A DNA stretch of 64,000 nt, from positions 20,184 through 84,183 of the forward strand of contig JALENY010000022.1 in NCBI GenBank assembly GCA_022767285.1, written 5' to 3'. Each line of letters opens with the position of its first letter. Within the stretch, counting starts at the first letter, position 1. Below are positions 51,079 to 59,600 of the stretch, piece after piece. The notes below the pieces were generated by a model that saw nothing but the letters and a program-made list of their open reading frames with translations, ran no database searches and was not told the DNA's origin. A program made the translations under genes and the position numbers. The DNA is from Lachnospiraceae bacterium. Lineage in GTDB: Bacteria > Bacillota > Clostridia > Lachnospirales > Lachnospiraceae.

Positions 51079-51930
51079 TTAAAGAAGCCTGCTGTAATCG
51101 TCAATGTCTTCCTGAAGCCACTCAATATACTGCTCATCTTTAATCAGGCTGATTGCCTTACGCAGACAGTATATCGCTTTCGGTACATTTCGTTCAAAAC
51201 CGTATCCCGGATAATGATCCGGATTCTTTGCCAGCATCATAGCATAAAATGTATACGCGTTCCGATAAATATCTTCTTGCGAACGTCTTACAGCCGGCGT
51301 GTTTAAAGCATTATCCATCTTCTCAAATATAACCATCGCTCTGCGGGCAAGCTCAATATTACTTTCTTTGTCGGCAATTAATGCCATTGATGATCCGAGT
51401 AAAGCCAACGCAGTAATCGTAGCAACAGTATCATTCAGCAGCGGCAGCACCTCATAATAGCGCTCATCATAAAATGCAAGATAGGCAGCATATTCAGAAA
51501 CTGTATCATAAGCAGTTTTCACTGTATCCAATTCCGCATTCCCCATCGTACCGGAAGATCGATCCAAATTTTCTTTCAGATAAGTTCGCCCTGACATAGC
51601 ATACTTTTCCGCTTCGCTCGGTACAAATCGATACTCAACATAATAGATCGTCAATGCATAAGCATTAAACCCTACAATACCGGCGTAAACAGGATCTTCC
51701 AGATGGAACTGATTATAATACATAAGTGACTTCTCATAAAGAAGTTCCAACTCATCGCTGAGTTTTTCAATCCGGTCTCTGTCACTTTCCCTCAGAAACA
51801 TCCCTACTGTATTTAAAACCCGGCCCGAGTGAGCTTTTAACATTTCTTTTGAAATATAGTTATTTGTATTCCTATTACTTTGCTGATATTGTTCCTGGTT
51901 GCCTCCGATAACTTTTCTAAATATACCCAT
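51079..51930 (-). CDS. Helical-repeat protein of unknown function
   Basis: 283 residues, no signal peptide. Mostly alpha-helical with TPR/Sel1-like character (LSDELELLYEKSLMYYNQFHLEDPVYAGIVGFNAYALT; the C-terminal YGFERNVPKAIYCLRKAISLIKDEQY resembles a Sel1 unit). I do not recognise a named family. GAGGAG precedes the ATG. It lies 23 bases after the 57-residue gene and 66 bases before the lipoprotein gene, same strand, so the three are probably one operon. Confidence 0.75.
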   Translation of the reverse strand: MGIFRKVIGGNQEQYQQSNRNTNNYISKEMLKAHSGRVLNTVGMFLRESDRDRIEKLSDELELLYEKSLMYYNQFHLEDPVYAGIVGFNAYALTIYYVEYRFVPSEAEKYAMSGRTYLKENLDRSSGTMGNAELDTVKTAYDTVSEYAAYLAFYDERYYEVLPLLNDTVATITALALLGSSMALIADKESNIELARRAMVIFEKMDNALNTPAVRRSQEDIYRNAYTFYAMMLAKNPDHYPGYGFERNVPKAIYCLRKAISLIKDEQYIEWLQEDIDDYSRLL

Positions 51931-51953
51931 AATTTATTCTCCTCATGTAATTG

Positions 51954-52127
51954 TTAAATATGGTAACGGAACTGTCTGATCAAATAATCCACATCATTGT
52001 CACTCAGACCATGACGGGCAATCATATCTGCCTGTATCTGTCTTAAAAGCTCCCGGGCTCTGCTGGCCTCACTATCATTGGCTGCTTTAATTGCTGCTAA
52101 GTATCGGTTGTAATCACTTGCATTCAT
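51954..52127 (-). CDS. Small hypothetical protein (57 residues)
   Basis: 57 residues, MNASDYNRYLAAIKAANDSE followed by ASRARELLRQIQADMIARHG and a LSDNDVDYLIRQFRYHI end: charged and helical, no membrane segment. AAGGAGG is 8 bases before the ATG, an excellent site. The stop is 23 bases before the 283-residue gene. Family not recognised; its size and helical nature suggest an adaptor for the downstream helical-repeat protein. Confidence 0.75.
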   Translation of the reverse strand: MNASDYNRYLAAIKAANDSEASRARELLRQIQADMIARHGLSDNDVDYLIRQFRYHI

Positions 52128-52435
52128 TCTGTAATCCTCCTTTATATTTTTTACTGATTTTTTTTAACTTTATTTGTATTTTGTTTTCTTGATATTATTG
52201 TACTCACTATCTGTAATTTATTTTTTTCAACCCCCGCCCTTTTTCCAAACAAAACAGTCCAAATTTAGATATGCAATGCTAAACGAATATTGCTGCAAAA
52301 AGCGGGAATCTATTTTGCTGTTTCAGCAAATAAATTTCCGCTCATACAATTTCAGACGAATGATTACATTTTCTGAAGTACCGTTCTTACAGCCGATCAA
52401 AATAGCTGATATTGCATTCATCTTTTTCCATATGA
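52128..52435. other. Intergenic region with a long hairpin
   Basis: 308 bases between the Fe-S protein gene and the 57-residue gene. The left part is T-rich leader of the small gene; the centre has the terminator hairpin at 52296-52342. No gene seen. Confidence 0.6.
52296..52342 (-). terminator. Terminator hairpin of the Fe-S protein gene
   Basis: CAGCAAATAAATTTCCGCT (52324-52342) pairs with 52301-52320 around a 3-base loop, about 19 pairs with few mismatches. On the minus strand the stem is followed by TTTTTGC. It lies about 94 bases after the gene's stop codon. Confidence 0.75.
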
Positions 52436-53773
52436 CTATTTTTTATTTTTGTTAATCTGGCTTGACAGCAGCTGATCCAGATAAATGGATTTGAACTGTT
52501 TGCTGGCCAGTGCCTGCTTAAGAGGAGGAAGCTGCAAAATAACAGAAAATACAGCTGCCATGGCCCGATGGTTGGCAAAAGCCTGATTGTCAAAAATAAG
52601 ATTCTGCAGGGTTCCTTTTTCAATTGCCTGCAGCACAAAACGATGCGTACTGTTTACAGGCGTGATCACCTGGACCGGACGACGCTGCATTTCAATGGCT
52701 TTTGTGGGGCAGTTTCGGGCACATACACCGCAGCCCAGGCAAATATCCGCATTAACCACTGCCTTTTTCCTGCCTGAATTTGTCTCTGCCTTCAAGGCAG
52801 CAGATGCCCCGGAAGCAGAACCTTTTTCCTCTTCTTTTACGGAAATGGCAAATATCGGACAGGCCTTTTCACATTTTCCGCAACCTACGCAGGTCTCTTT
52901 TTGCACATTGGGAATATAATTGGTCGTTGCCACCGGCTGCATGGGACTGAACCTTCTGGCTGCCTGCAATGCTTCGCAGCAGCAGCCGCAGCAATTACAG
53001 ATAAAGGCTGGATTTTCCCGGACATTTTCTCCGATCTGCACCAGGTTATGCTCATAAGATCGTTCCAGCGCATCCATGGCTTCTGCCTTGTCAATCAGCC
53101 GGGCGTAACCGCCATGTTCCGACAGGGAACGAGCCACATTTCCGAAAGTCAGGCAGACATCAAGAGGTGCATCAATCTCACAGGGATGTCCTGCATGCAG
53201 CATCTTATGGCGGCAATAACAGGTTCCTAATCCGATATACTCTGCTTCCTCCACAATATGACTGGCTCTCTCATAGTCCAGGATATGCAGTGTATTCTCA
53301 TTAGTCAGTACCGGCTCCTGCACAAAAACCCGACCCAGTCTCGTCTCTGTGACAAAAAACAGATCTTTGACAAAGTCCTCTTCCACATTCATATATTGGT
53401 AATAGAGTTCACTCAAATATTTCTGATCAATATCACCCCTGGTCCGCATCAGGGCAAATTCAATAAACCCGGCCATAGGGGGCGGCATCACAAACTTGCG
53501 CACTCCATTGTGGTAAGAATCCACAAGAAGGGCTTTTTCGCACAGATGGGTCAGAAATTTTTCCGCTCTGACTTCCGTTGTATTCCATATTTTTGCTGCT
53601 TTCTTTGCCGTAAATGGACGAACAGGAAGAAGCGCAACCCATTTTGCTTCTTTTTCTGTATAAAGGACCTGCAAAATCTTATAAAGTGTGTCGGAAACCG
53701 GCGCGCCCTGAGTAAACCAGTTTATCCGATCTTCAAGATTCTTGTAGGCATCTCTGCTGGAAATGTGTCCCAT
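52436..53773 (-). CDS. Cysteine-rich 4Fe-4S ferredoxin-type protein
   Basis: 445 residues. An N-terminal winged-helix-like part (FTAKKAAKIWNTTEVRAEKFLTHLCEKALL) precedes a Cys-containing middle (GLGTCYCRHKMLHAGHPC and ICNCCGCCCEALQAARRF) and two [4Fe-4S] motifs: CVGCGKCEKACPIFAIS and CLGCGVCARNCPTKAIEM. This arrangement occurs in a common anaerobe family thought to take part in electron transfer; partners are unknown. AGAGGATAACGAT leads to the ATG. Single gene with its own terminator. Confidence 0.88.
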   Translation of the reverse strand: MGHISSRDAYKNLEDRINWFTQGAPVSDTLYKILQVLYTEKEAKWVALLPVRPFTAKKAAKIWNTTEVRAEKFLTHLCEKALLVDSYHNGVRKFVMPPPMAGFIEFALMRTRGDIDQKYLSELYYQYMNVEEDFVKDLFFVTETRLGRVFVQEPVLTNENTLHILDYERASHIVEEAEYIGLGTCYCRHKMLHAGHPCEIDAPLDVCLTFGNVARSLSEHGGYARLIDKAEAMDALERSYEHNLVQIGENVRENPAFICNCCGCCCEALQAARRFSPMQPVATTNYIPNVQKETCVGCGKCEKACPIFAISVKEEEKGSASGASAALKAETNSGRKKAVVNADICLGCGVCARNCPTKAIEMQRRPVQVITPVNSTHRFVLQAIEKGTLQNLIFDNQAFANHRAMAAVFSVILQLPPLKQALASKQFKSIYLDQLLSSQINKNKK

Positions 53774-53906
53774 ATCGTTATCCTCTCTAAAATTTTCGTT
53801 TACATCGATATCTGTCTATATTGTCATTTTCTTATGGCGCGCAGCGTGACCGCAGGGTATGTATTTTCGTATGCCCGGATGGATATGATCTGCTTTCCCC
53901 TGAATA

Positions 53907-54461
53907 TCATCCGGTCATTCTACGCATCAGCTGACCGCCATTTTCCTTTAACCATTTATTCCATTTCCAATAATCCGGAAATACTTTCAATACTTCTTCA
54001 TAGAATTTTTTAGAATGATTCATTTCTTTCCTGTGACACAGCTCATGGACAACAATACTGTCAAGTACCTCCGGCGGAGTCAGCATCAAGAGGCAGTTAA
54101 AATTCAGGTTTCCCTTGCTGCTGCAGCTTCCCCACCTGGATTTCTGATTCCTGATCGTAATTTTTCCATAGGTCACCCCAACCATGGGAGCATAATAAGC
54201 GACTCTCTGCGGAATTATTTTCAGTGCCTGATCTGCGAGGTTCCGGATCTCCTGCATTGTCATTTTTTCCATGACAGGCTGATTCCGTATTCTCTCTTTT
54301 ACCGTTTCCTGATGCTTTTTAATCCAGTCTCTATGTTTATCTACAAACTTCTGAATCTCGGATTCTGAAAGTTTCATCGGAGACCGGACAATAATTTGTC
54401 CATCCGGTTTGATTTCCAGACCGATACTTTTTCTGTTTGACCGGATGAGTTTATATTCCAA
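53907..54461 (-). CDS. YgjP-like (M48/DUF45) metallopeptidase
   Basis: 184 residues. The zinc motif is VVHELCHRKEMNHSKKFYEEV (HExxH and a third His), preceded by SRWGSCSSKGNLNFNCLLM, both typical of the YgjP/DUF45 family associated with type I restriction loci or standing alone. The frame opens further upstream (54503), but GGGAGG lies 7 bases before a TTG at 54461, which gives the family start EYKLIRSNRKSIGLEIKPDG. No restriction genes nearby. It lies 46 bases after the YunG-like gene. Confidence 0.88.
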   Translation of the reverse strand: MEYKLIRSNRKSIGLEIKPDGQIIVRSPMKLSESEIQKFVDKHRDWIKKHQETVKERIRNQPVMEKMTMQEIRNLADQALKIIPQRVAYYAPMVGVTYGKITIRNQKSRWGSCSSKGNLNFNCLLMLTPPEVLDSIVVHELCHRKEMNHSKKFYEEVLKVFPDYWKWNKWLKENGGQLMRRMTG

Positions 54462-54507
54462 ATTTATTCCTCCCAAACGATTCTCAATCGCAGTTTTTAT
54501 CATTTCC

Positions 54508-54981
54508 TTATTGTGAATGACGTCTGTCGCATAACTTTTCCAGTTCTTTTTTCAAATATTCATATCTCAGTCGTTTCTCCTCTTTTGAAAAATGAACTTC
54601 CCGAAACTGTTCCGGATTATTTTCATACACCAGAACCTCACCACCAAACTGTTCACTTGTCAGATCAAACCTGCAGTCCCCAATCACATTATAGCAATGA
54701 TAATTTCCGCCAGGGCGCAGTATCCCATACACCTTACCCCCGAAAATATCCTGTGCCAGAAATGCCGTAATGGAACACTGTCCCAGTGTTTTATTTTCCG
54801 GTGTCCAGTTCTGTCTCATCCTCGGTGCGCAGGTATCTGCGCACCAGATTTCAGAAAGAGCATCATATAAATCAATCGGTGTATGTATACTTTTATATTG
54901 ATCTGTGATCGCAGGTGCATTCGCCTGTTCCCATCCCCAGAATTTATACCCCAATGGCGCTATGTTTATTAATTTACCCAT
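54508..54981 (-). CDS. YunG-like protein
   Basis: 157 residues. The core RQNWTPENKTLGQCSITAFLAQDIFGGKVYGILRPGGNYHCYNVIGDCRFDLTSEQF (with the Cys of GQCS, the His of YHCYN and the Asp of RFDLT spaced as in a papain/transglutaminase-like triad) is that of the YunG family. Function not established. AGGAG is 7 bases before the ATG. Probably co-transcribed with the YgjP-like gene. Confidence 0.75.
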   Translation of the reverse strand: MGKLINIAPLGYKFWGWEQANAPAITDQYKSIHTPIDLYDALSEIWCADTCAPRMRQNWTPENKTLGQCSITAFLAQDIFGGKVYGILRPGGNYHCYNVIGDCRFDLTSEQFGGEVLVYENNPEQFREVHFSKEEKRLRYEYLKKELEKLCDRRHSQ

Positions 54982-54998
54982 ATGTGTTCTCCTATCAC

Positions 54999-55190
54999 TT
55001 ATTTCAGAATTGCGACATCCATGAATGCATTTCCAACCTTTTCACCCAGCTTGATGTATGCATTGTGAAATGGATCAAAAGTGATCGGTGCAGTTTATGC
55101 AACATCCACGTTCCCATTTTCATCAAGAACGGATTCATCTACACTGATATTTACGTCTTCATTCTCTCTAATTTCTTACCTATTATCTTA
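54999..55190 (-). pseudogene. Flavin-reductase-like C-terminal remnant
   Basis: On the minus strand one frame reads NEDVNISVDESVLDENGNVD, VA, an in-frame TAA (55095-55097), then TAPITFDPFHNAYIKLGEKV and GNAFMDVAILK to a stop at 54999. This resembles the last third of flavin reductase family proteins. Further stops occur upstream and the N-terminal two thirds are absent, so this is a decayed fragment. The match is from memory, not a search. It lies directly before the YunG-like gene. The other 230 bases of this gap show no gene. Confidence 0.5.
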
Positions 55191-55352
55191 CTCTATAATA
55201 ACAGAAAAATCAATTTCCCCTTCATTCAACCCCGCTTTTTCTGTTTAAATGTCAAAACCGTACTGACGGTAATGCTTCAGCTCTAAAACAAAATACGAAC
55301 TGATTCCGGCCCTGTTCGCGTGGCGAAGCAGAAACTTCTTATATACATAACA

Positions 55353-55394
55353 GGAAATTCCCTGATGAAAATCGCATCATCCGGAAATTCCCTG
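55353..55394. repeat. Pair of 12-base direct repeats after fur
   Basis: GGAAATTCCCTG occurs at 55353-55364 and 55383-55394, 30 bases apart, just beyond the 3' end of the feo-fur operon. A small hairpin lies between. Possibly part of the operon's 3' end structure. Confidence 0.5.
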
Positions 55395-55425
55395 TTTTCA
55401 TTCATAAATATATTCTATTGTTGTG

Positions 55426-55917
55426 TTACAAGCATTCCTCTTCCTGCATCAACGTGATTCCTTTTACTTTTTTCCCTTTTGAAAGGCCACATTTCAACAG
55501 TCCATTTTCAATAATCTTTTCCATGGATGCATAATCGAGTGCTACCGTGGAACTGTCTTCCAATTCAACCAGACAGCTCTGACACTTTTTTCTGTTTTGA
55601 TTGCATAGTTGATAGGAACTTCTGCGTTTCAATGCTCCAACTCTTTCCAAAGCATCTACGGTCCGGTAAACCGTAGCCATCCCGATTCCGGAATCTTTCT
55701 TGGATGCAAGAATATAAACTTCTTTACAACAGCTGCAGGTCTCACTCAAAATAATATCAATCAGCAGTTTTCTTTGTTTTGTAATTCGGAACCCCTGTTC
55801 TTTAAGTCGTTCAATTACCATATCTTTCTGCATATGTACCGACTGATAATTATGAAAATCCATGTTTTTTTTATCTGTTCCGGGAGTTCGGGATTTCTGA
55901 CTTGTTTTCTCATTTTT
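55426..55917 (-). CDS. Fur-family regulator lacking the usual His-rich metal site
   Basis: 163 residues. The winged-helix N-terminal domain is clear: VIERLKEQGFRITKQRKLLIDIILSE and IGMATVYRTVDALERVGALKRR. Where Fur normally has a His-rich HHHHLIC-x-x-CG segment, this protein has SYQLCNQNRKKCQSCLVELEDSS; CQSC and the terminal Cys remain, but the His cluster is missing. Metal sensing may be altered. ATG 55917 lies inside the end of the 47-residue Cys-rich gene (ATGAAAAATGA overlap), so translation is coupled. Last gene of the feo operon and its probable regulator. Confidence 0.85.
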   Translation of the reverse strand, partial: KNEKTSQKSRTPGTDKKNMDFHNYQSVHMQKDMVIERLKEQGFRITKQRKLLIDIILSETCSCCKEVYILASKKDSGIGMATVYRTVDALERVGALKRRSSYQLCNQNRKKCQSCLVELEDSSTVALDYASMEKIIENGLLKCGLSKGKKVKGITLMQEEECL

Positions 55918-56053
55918 CATGGCAGCACCCACTGCAGTGTTTACAATTTTGTCCACATTGTAAGGATTTCCCGGCTTTTTTATCCTTTACCATGCTCCGT
56001 ATGACAAGTCCGACTACTCCTGTCAGCAAAAGAAGTACAATTGCTGTTCCCAT
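55910..56053 (-). CDS. FeoB-associated Cys-rich membrane protein
   Basis: 47 residues: one membrane helix (GTAIVLLLLTGVVGLVIRSM), a basic stretch (KDKKAGKS) and a Cys-rich tail (QCGQNCKHCSGCCHEK). This is the form of the FeoB-associated Cys-rich protein, thought to serve in Fe(II) uptake in Firmicutes in place of FeoC. AAGGAGG lies 10 bases before the ATG. It starts 35 bases after feoB and overlaps the start of fur. Confidence 0.88.
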   Translation of the reverse strand: MGTAIVLLLLTGVVGLVIRSMVKDKKAGKSLQCGQNCKHCSGCCHEK

Positions 56054-56088
56054 AGATCCCGCACCTCCTTCATTATTCACACAGCAAC

Positions 56089-58263
56089 TTATGCCTTGAT
56101 TTTACCGGAAACGCTCTTCGGTACCGTAAGGCTCTGGCTTTCTTTATAGGGACGGAATAACAAATAGATAAATCCAATTACCAGCAGGAACGCCACAACT
56201 GTTCCAATGCCAAATGCTCCGGTTGATACAAGCGTACCAATCTGATATACACAAAGAGAAACAACATATGCCAGTAATGTCTGATATCCAATCGCAAACC
56301 AGAACCATTTTGCGTTATTCATTTCCCGTTTGATCGCTCCCATTGCAGCAAAGCACGGTGCGCACAGAAGATTGAATACCAGGAAAGAGTATGCGGCCAC
56401 CTGAGTGAATGCCCCGGCCAGGCTTCCCCAGATTTCAGCACCATCTTCTGCCACTTCACTAAATCCATACAGGATTCCGAAGGTTCCGACTACATTTTCT
56501 TTTGCTACCAATCCGGCGATCGCGGCCACTGCAGTTTTCCAGTTGCCCCATCCAAGTGGTTTAAAGATCCACGCAATTGCAGAACCGATGGCTGCCAGAA
56601 TACTGTTTTCCATATCTTCTACCATTCCAAAATGTCCGCCTTCGAATCCAAATCCCTGTGCGAACCATACAAAGATGGTAGAAAGAAGGATAATCGTTCC
56701 TGCTTTCTTGATAAAAGACCATCCACGCTCCCATGTGCTTCTCAGTACATTTCCCACGGTCGGCAAATGATAAGCCGGAAGTTCCATAACAAACGGTGCC
56801 GGATCACCAGCAAACATTTTCGTCTTCTTTAAGATGATACCGGAACAGATGATTGCTGCAATACCAACAAAATAAGCACTTGGTGCTACCCATGGAGCGC
56901 CATCGAATAATGCACCTGCAATCAACGCGATAATCGGAAGTTTTGCTCCACAGGGGATAAATGTGGTTGTCATAATTGTCATTTTACGGTCTCTGTCATT
57001 TTCAATCGTTCTGGATGCCATAACGCCCGGAACACCGCATCCGGTTCCGATCAGCATCGGAATGAACGATTTACCGGACAGACCGAATTTGCGGAAGATA
57101 CGGTCCATGATAAATGCAATACGCGCCATGTATCCACATCCTTCCAGAAATGCAAGGAAAAGGAACAATACCAGCATCTGAGGAACAAATCCAAGGACTG
57201 CTCCGACACCGGAGATCACGCCATCAACCAACAGTCCGGTAAGCCAGTCTGCGCAGCCGATGGCTTCCAGACCACTTTGGGCCGCCGGAAGAATCCACTC
57301 GCCAAACAGCGTATCGTTCGTCCAGTCCGTCAAAATAGTTCCAACTGTAGTAACAGACACGTAGTATACAAGAAACATCACAACCGCAAAGATCGGCAGC
57401 GCCAGAAAACGGTTTGTTACTACACGGTCTATTTTATCCGATAATGACATCTGTTTTTTTACACGCTTCTTATAGCAGTCTTCAATAATACTTTCTATGT
57501 AATTATAACGCTCTCCGGTGATGATACTCTCCGCATCGTCATCCATTTCTTTTTCACAGCTTACAATGTCTTCTTCAATGTGTGCAAGAAGTTCCCTGCC
57601 AAGATTCAGGCTCTCCTGTACTTTTTCATCTCGTTCAAAAAGCTTGACCGCATACCATCTCTCCATGCTGGCTTCTACACGGCCGGTAATCGCTTCCTCA
57701 ATATGTGCAATTGCATGTTCCACACAGCCTTCAAATCTGTGTGCAGGCTGACTGGTCTTTTTACTCTTTGCAATCGATACTGCACGCTGTGCAAGCTGAT
57801 CGATCCCTTCCCCTTTCAAAGCGGAAATCTCAACGACCTTACATCCGGTATCTTTTCCCAGGCGTTCTACATTCAGCTCTTCTCCGTCCTTCCTCACCAG
57901 ATCCATCATATTTACCGCAATGATGACCGGGATACCCAGTTCCGTAAGCTGTGTAGTCAAATACAGATTTCGTTCCAGATTTGTGCCATCTATAATATTG
58001 ATAATCGCATCCGGCTTTTCACCGATCAGAAAATTTCTGGATACCACTTCTTCCAGCGTATACGGAGACAGAGAATAAATACCCGGAAGGTCTACTAAGA
58101 TCGCCTCTTCCCCCTTATTTGTGTATCCTTTAATCTTTCCTTCTTTCTTTTCTACCGTAACCCCTGGCCAGTTTCCCACAAATTGGTTGGAACCGGTCAA
58201 AGCATTGAACAGAGTTGTCTTTCCACTGTTCGGATTTCCCGCAAGCGCAATTTTGACTTTCAT
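56089..58263 (-). CDS. feoB: Ferrous iron transport protein B
   Basis: 724 residues. The G domain has G1 LAGNPNSGKTTLFNALTG, the GNWPGVTVEKKEG switch, G3 VDLPGIYSLSP and G4 AVNMMDLV; a helical GDI domain follows. The membrane part has two Gate motifs, with conserved FIPMLIGTGCGVPGVMASRTIENDRDRKMTIMTTTFIPCGAKLPI. It imports Fe(II). A two-codon earlier ATG (58269) is too close to GAGAGG; 58263 has better spacing. Part of feoA-feoA-feoB-Cys-rich-fur. Confidence 0.97.
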   Translation of the reverse strand: MKVKIALAGNPNSGKTTLFNALTGSNQFVGNWPGVTVEKKEGKIKGYTNKGEEAILVDLPGIYSLSPYTLEEVVSRNFLIGEKPDAIINIIDGTNLERNLYLTTQLTELGIPVIIAVNMMDLVRKDGEELNVERLGKDTGCKVVEISALKGEGIDQLAQRAVSIAKSKKTSQPAHRFEGCVEHAIAHIEEAITGRVEASMERWYAVKLFERDEKVQESLNLGRELLAHIEEDIVSCEKEMDDDAESIITGERYNYIESIIEDCYKKRVKKQMSLSDKIDRVVTNRFLALPIFAVVMFLVYYVSVTTVGTILTDWTNDTLFGEWILPAAQSGLEAIGCADWLTGLLVDGVISGVGAVLGFVPQMLVLFLFLAFLEGCGYMARIAFIMDRIFRKFGLSGKSFIPMLIGTGCGVPGVMASRTIENDRDRKMTIMTTTFIPCGAKLPIIALIAGALFDGAPWVAPSAYFVGIAAIICSGIILKKTKMFAGDPAPFVMELPAYHLPTVGNVLRSTWERGWSFIKKAGTIILLSTIFVWFAQGFGFEGGHFGMVEDMENSILAAIGSAIAWIFKPLGWGNWKTAVAAIAGLVAKENVVGTFGILYGFSEVAEDGAEIWGSLAGAFTQVAAYSFLVFNLLCAPCFAAMGAIKREMNNAKWFWFAIGYQTLLAYVVSLCVYQIGTLVSTGAFGIGTVVAFLLVIGFIYLLFRPYKESQSLTVPKSVSGKIKA

Positions 58264-58338
58264 ATGCATCCTCTCTTTTCGATTATATATTTCAAACTAT
58301 TTTTAGTTGTCACTAACCACCTTATAAAAAAATAAGTC

Positions 58339-58560
58339 CTATTGTACCTCTACCATCTCGGCATCTGCTTTTCTTAAGGACAGCTCATATCCTCTGACCG
58401 TCACTTCTACCGGGTCACCAAGGGGAGCGACTTTGCGAATATAAATCTCTGCATTTTTTGTAATCCCCATATCCATGATCCTGCGCTTCACTGCACCCTC
58501 ACCATGAATTTTAACAACTTTGACTGTCTGCCCGCATTTTGCGTCTCTTAATGTAGCCAT
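58339..58560 (-). CDS. feoA: FeoA domain protein (second copy)
   Basis: 73-residue SH3-like FeoA domain: LRDAKCGQTVKVVKIHGEGAVKRRIMDMGITKNAEIYIRKVAPLGDPVEVTVRGYELSLRKADAEMVEV. It has the usual family ending. AGGAGG is 9 bases before ATG 58560. It is 14 bases after the first feoA copy and 75 bases before feoB. Small partner thought to assist FeoB. Confidence 0.95.
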   Translation of the reverse strand: MATLRDAKCGQTVKVVKIHGEGAVKRRIMDMGITKNAEIYIRKVAPLGDPVEVTVRGYELSLRKADAEMVEVQ

Positions 58561-58574
58561 TCTTTGTTTCCTCC

Positions 58575-58787
58575 TCATACCATGATTTTAGTTGCCATTT
58601 CCTTACTAAGCGCCACACGGGAATCTTTCACTTTCACAATAAGGTTTCCGTTGATTTCCGACACAACAGTAACGAATCCACCAATGACAAACCCCAGGCT
58701 TTCCAGAAAACGTCTGGTTTCATCCTTTCCGCCGATTTTCCTGATCTGGATTTCCCGACCAGTCTCAGCCATTGATAAAGGCATCAT
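58575..58787 (-). CDS. feoA: FeoA domain protein (first copy)
   Basis: 70 residues: AETGREIQIRKIGGKDETRRFLESLGFVIGGFVTVVSEINGNLIVKVKDSRVALSKEMATKIMV, a FeoA domain diverged from the second copy. Two adjacent ATGs (58787 and 58784) follow AGGTGGG; either may be used. First gene of the feo operon, about 55 bases from the predicted -10. Confidence 0.92.
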   Translation of the reverse strand: MMPLSMAETGREIQIRKIGGKDETRRFLESLGFVIGGFVTVVSEINGNLIVKVKDSRVALSKEMATKIMV

Positions 58788-58841
58788 AACCCACCTGCTT
58801 CCCTTCTTAATAATCAGTATCAACTATTTATTACTAAAGTT

Positions 58842-58870
58842 AGTATATGCTTACATTAATTATATGTCAA
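58842..58870 (-). promoter_or_regulatory. feo operon promoter
   Basis: On the minus strand TTGACA (58865-58870) and TATACT (58842-58847), 17-base spacer ending TGTAAGCA. Upstream AGTTA and downstream AACTTTAGT flank it; ACTAACTTTAGT just after the -10 is a near palindrome. It is nearly identical in all key positions to the HMA gene promoter at 50040-50068. Confidence 0.8.
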
Positions 58871-58892
58871 TAACTATAAGTGAGAATATTTT

Positions 58893-59600
58893 TCATTTAA
58901 CCTGCCCAAAGTAATTTTTAAATAAGCATAGCAAATCTGCTCCACTTTTCACTTCTATTTCTGCCAGACATTTCAAATCCGGACATTTTCGCCTCCTGTG
59001 GTTCAGCCAGATTGTATGCCATCCGGCATTGTACGCTCCTAAAACATCGTTCTCATAGGAATCCCCAATATACCAGGCTTCCGCCGGTTGAATGGCTAAT
59101 CGCTCCTGAATCGTCTGAAATGCACGAACATCCGGTTTATGATACCCGATTTCTCCGGAGATAAACATTTTGTTCTCTTCAAACCATTGTTCCAGATGCA
59201 GGACAGATATTTTTTTCCCCTGATCTCTACGATTTCCATTCGTCAGAAATGCGATTGAAATCTGTTTTTCCCTGCAGCAGTCCAGAATCTCTTTCATAAA
59301 ATCAAACAGTTCGATCCTGGTCTGAAAATACCGGTATTCCTTTTCGAAGGCCTCACACTCTTCTCTGGCAATGGAAACACCCACGTCTTCACATGTCATT
59401 TTCATTCTTTGATAAAAAGCATCTTCCGGTTTTATCAGTCCCTGCTTTTCCTTCTCCAATACAATATCGGCATTAATTCTTGATCTCAGGAACAGCTCTT
59501 CACATCCCGCAGTTGTCCGGTCTGCCAGTACCTGTTCATATGCTTTATAAAATGGCCACATTAAATCATACATTGTATCATCTACATCAAATACGATCAT
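58893..59600 (-). CDS. HAD superfamily hydrolase
   Basis: 235 residues. Motif I is VFDVDDTMYDLMWPFYKAYEQ (two catalytic Asp), motif II AFLTNGNRRDQGKK, motif III Lys in GYHKPDVRAFQ and motif IV WYIGDSYENDVLGAYNAGWHTIW, as in small phosphatases of the YjjG/phosphoglycolate type. Substrate unknown. The frame can open with TTG at 59627, but the ATG at 59600 with CGGAGG upstream is favoured. It ends 22 bases upstream of the feo promoter. Confidence 0.9.
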   Translation of the reverse strand: MIVFDVDDTMYDLMWPFYKAYEQVLADRTTAGCEELFLRSRINADIVLEKEKQGLIKPEDAFYQRMKMTCEDVGVSIAREECEAFEKEYRYFQTRIELFDFMKEILDCCREKQISIAFLTNGNRRDQGKKISVLHLEQWFEENKMFISGEIGYHKPDVRAFQTIQERLAIQPAEAWYIGDSYENDVLGAYNAGWHTIWLNHRRRKCPDLKCLAEIEVKSGADLLCLFKNYFGQVK

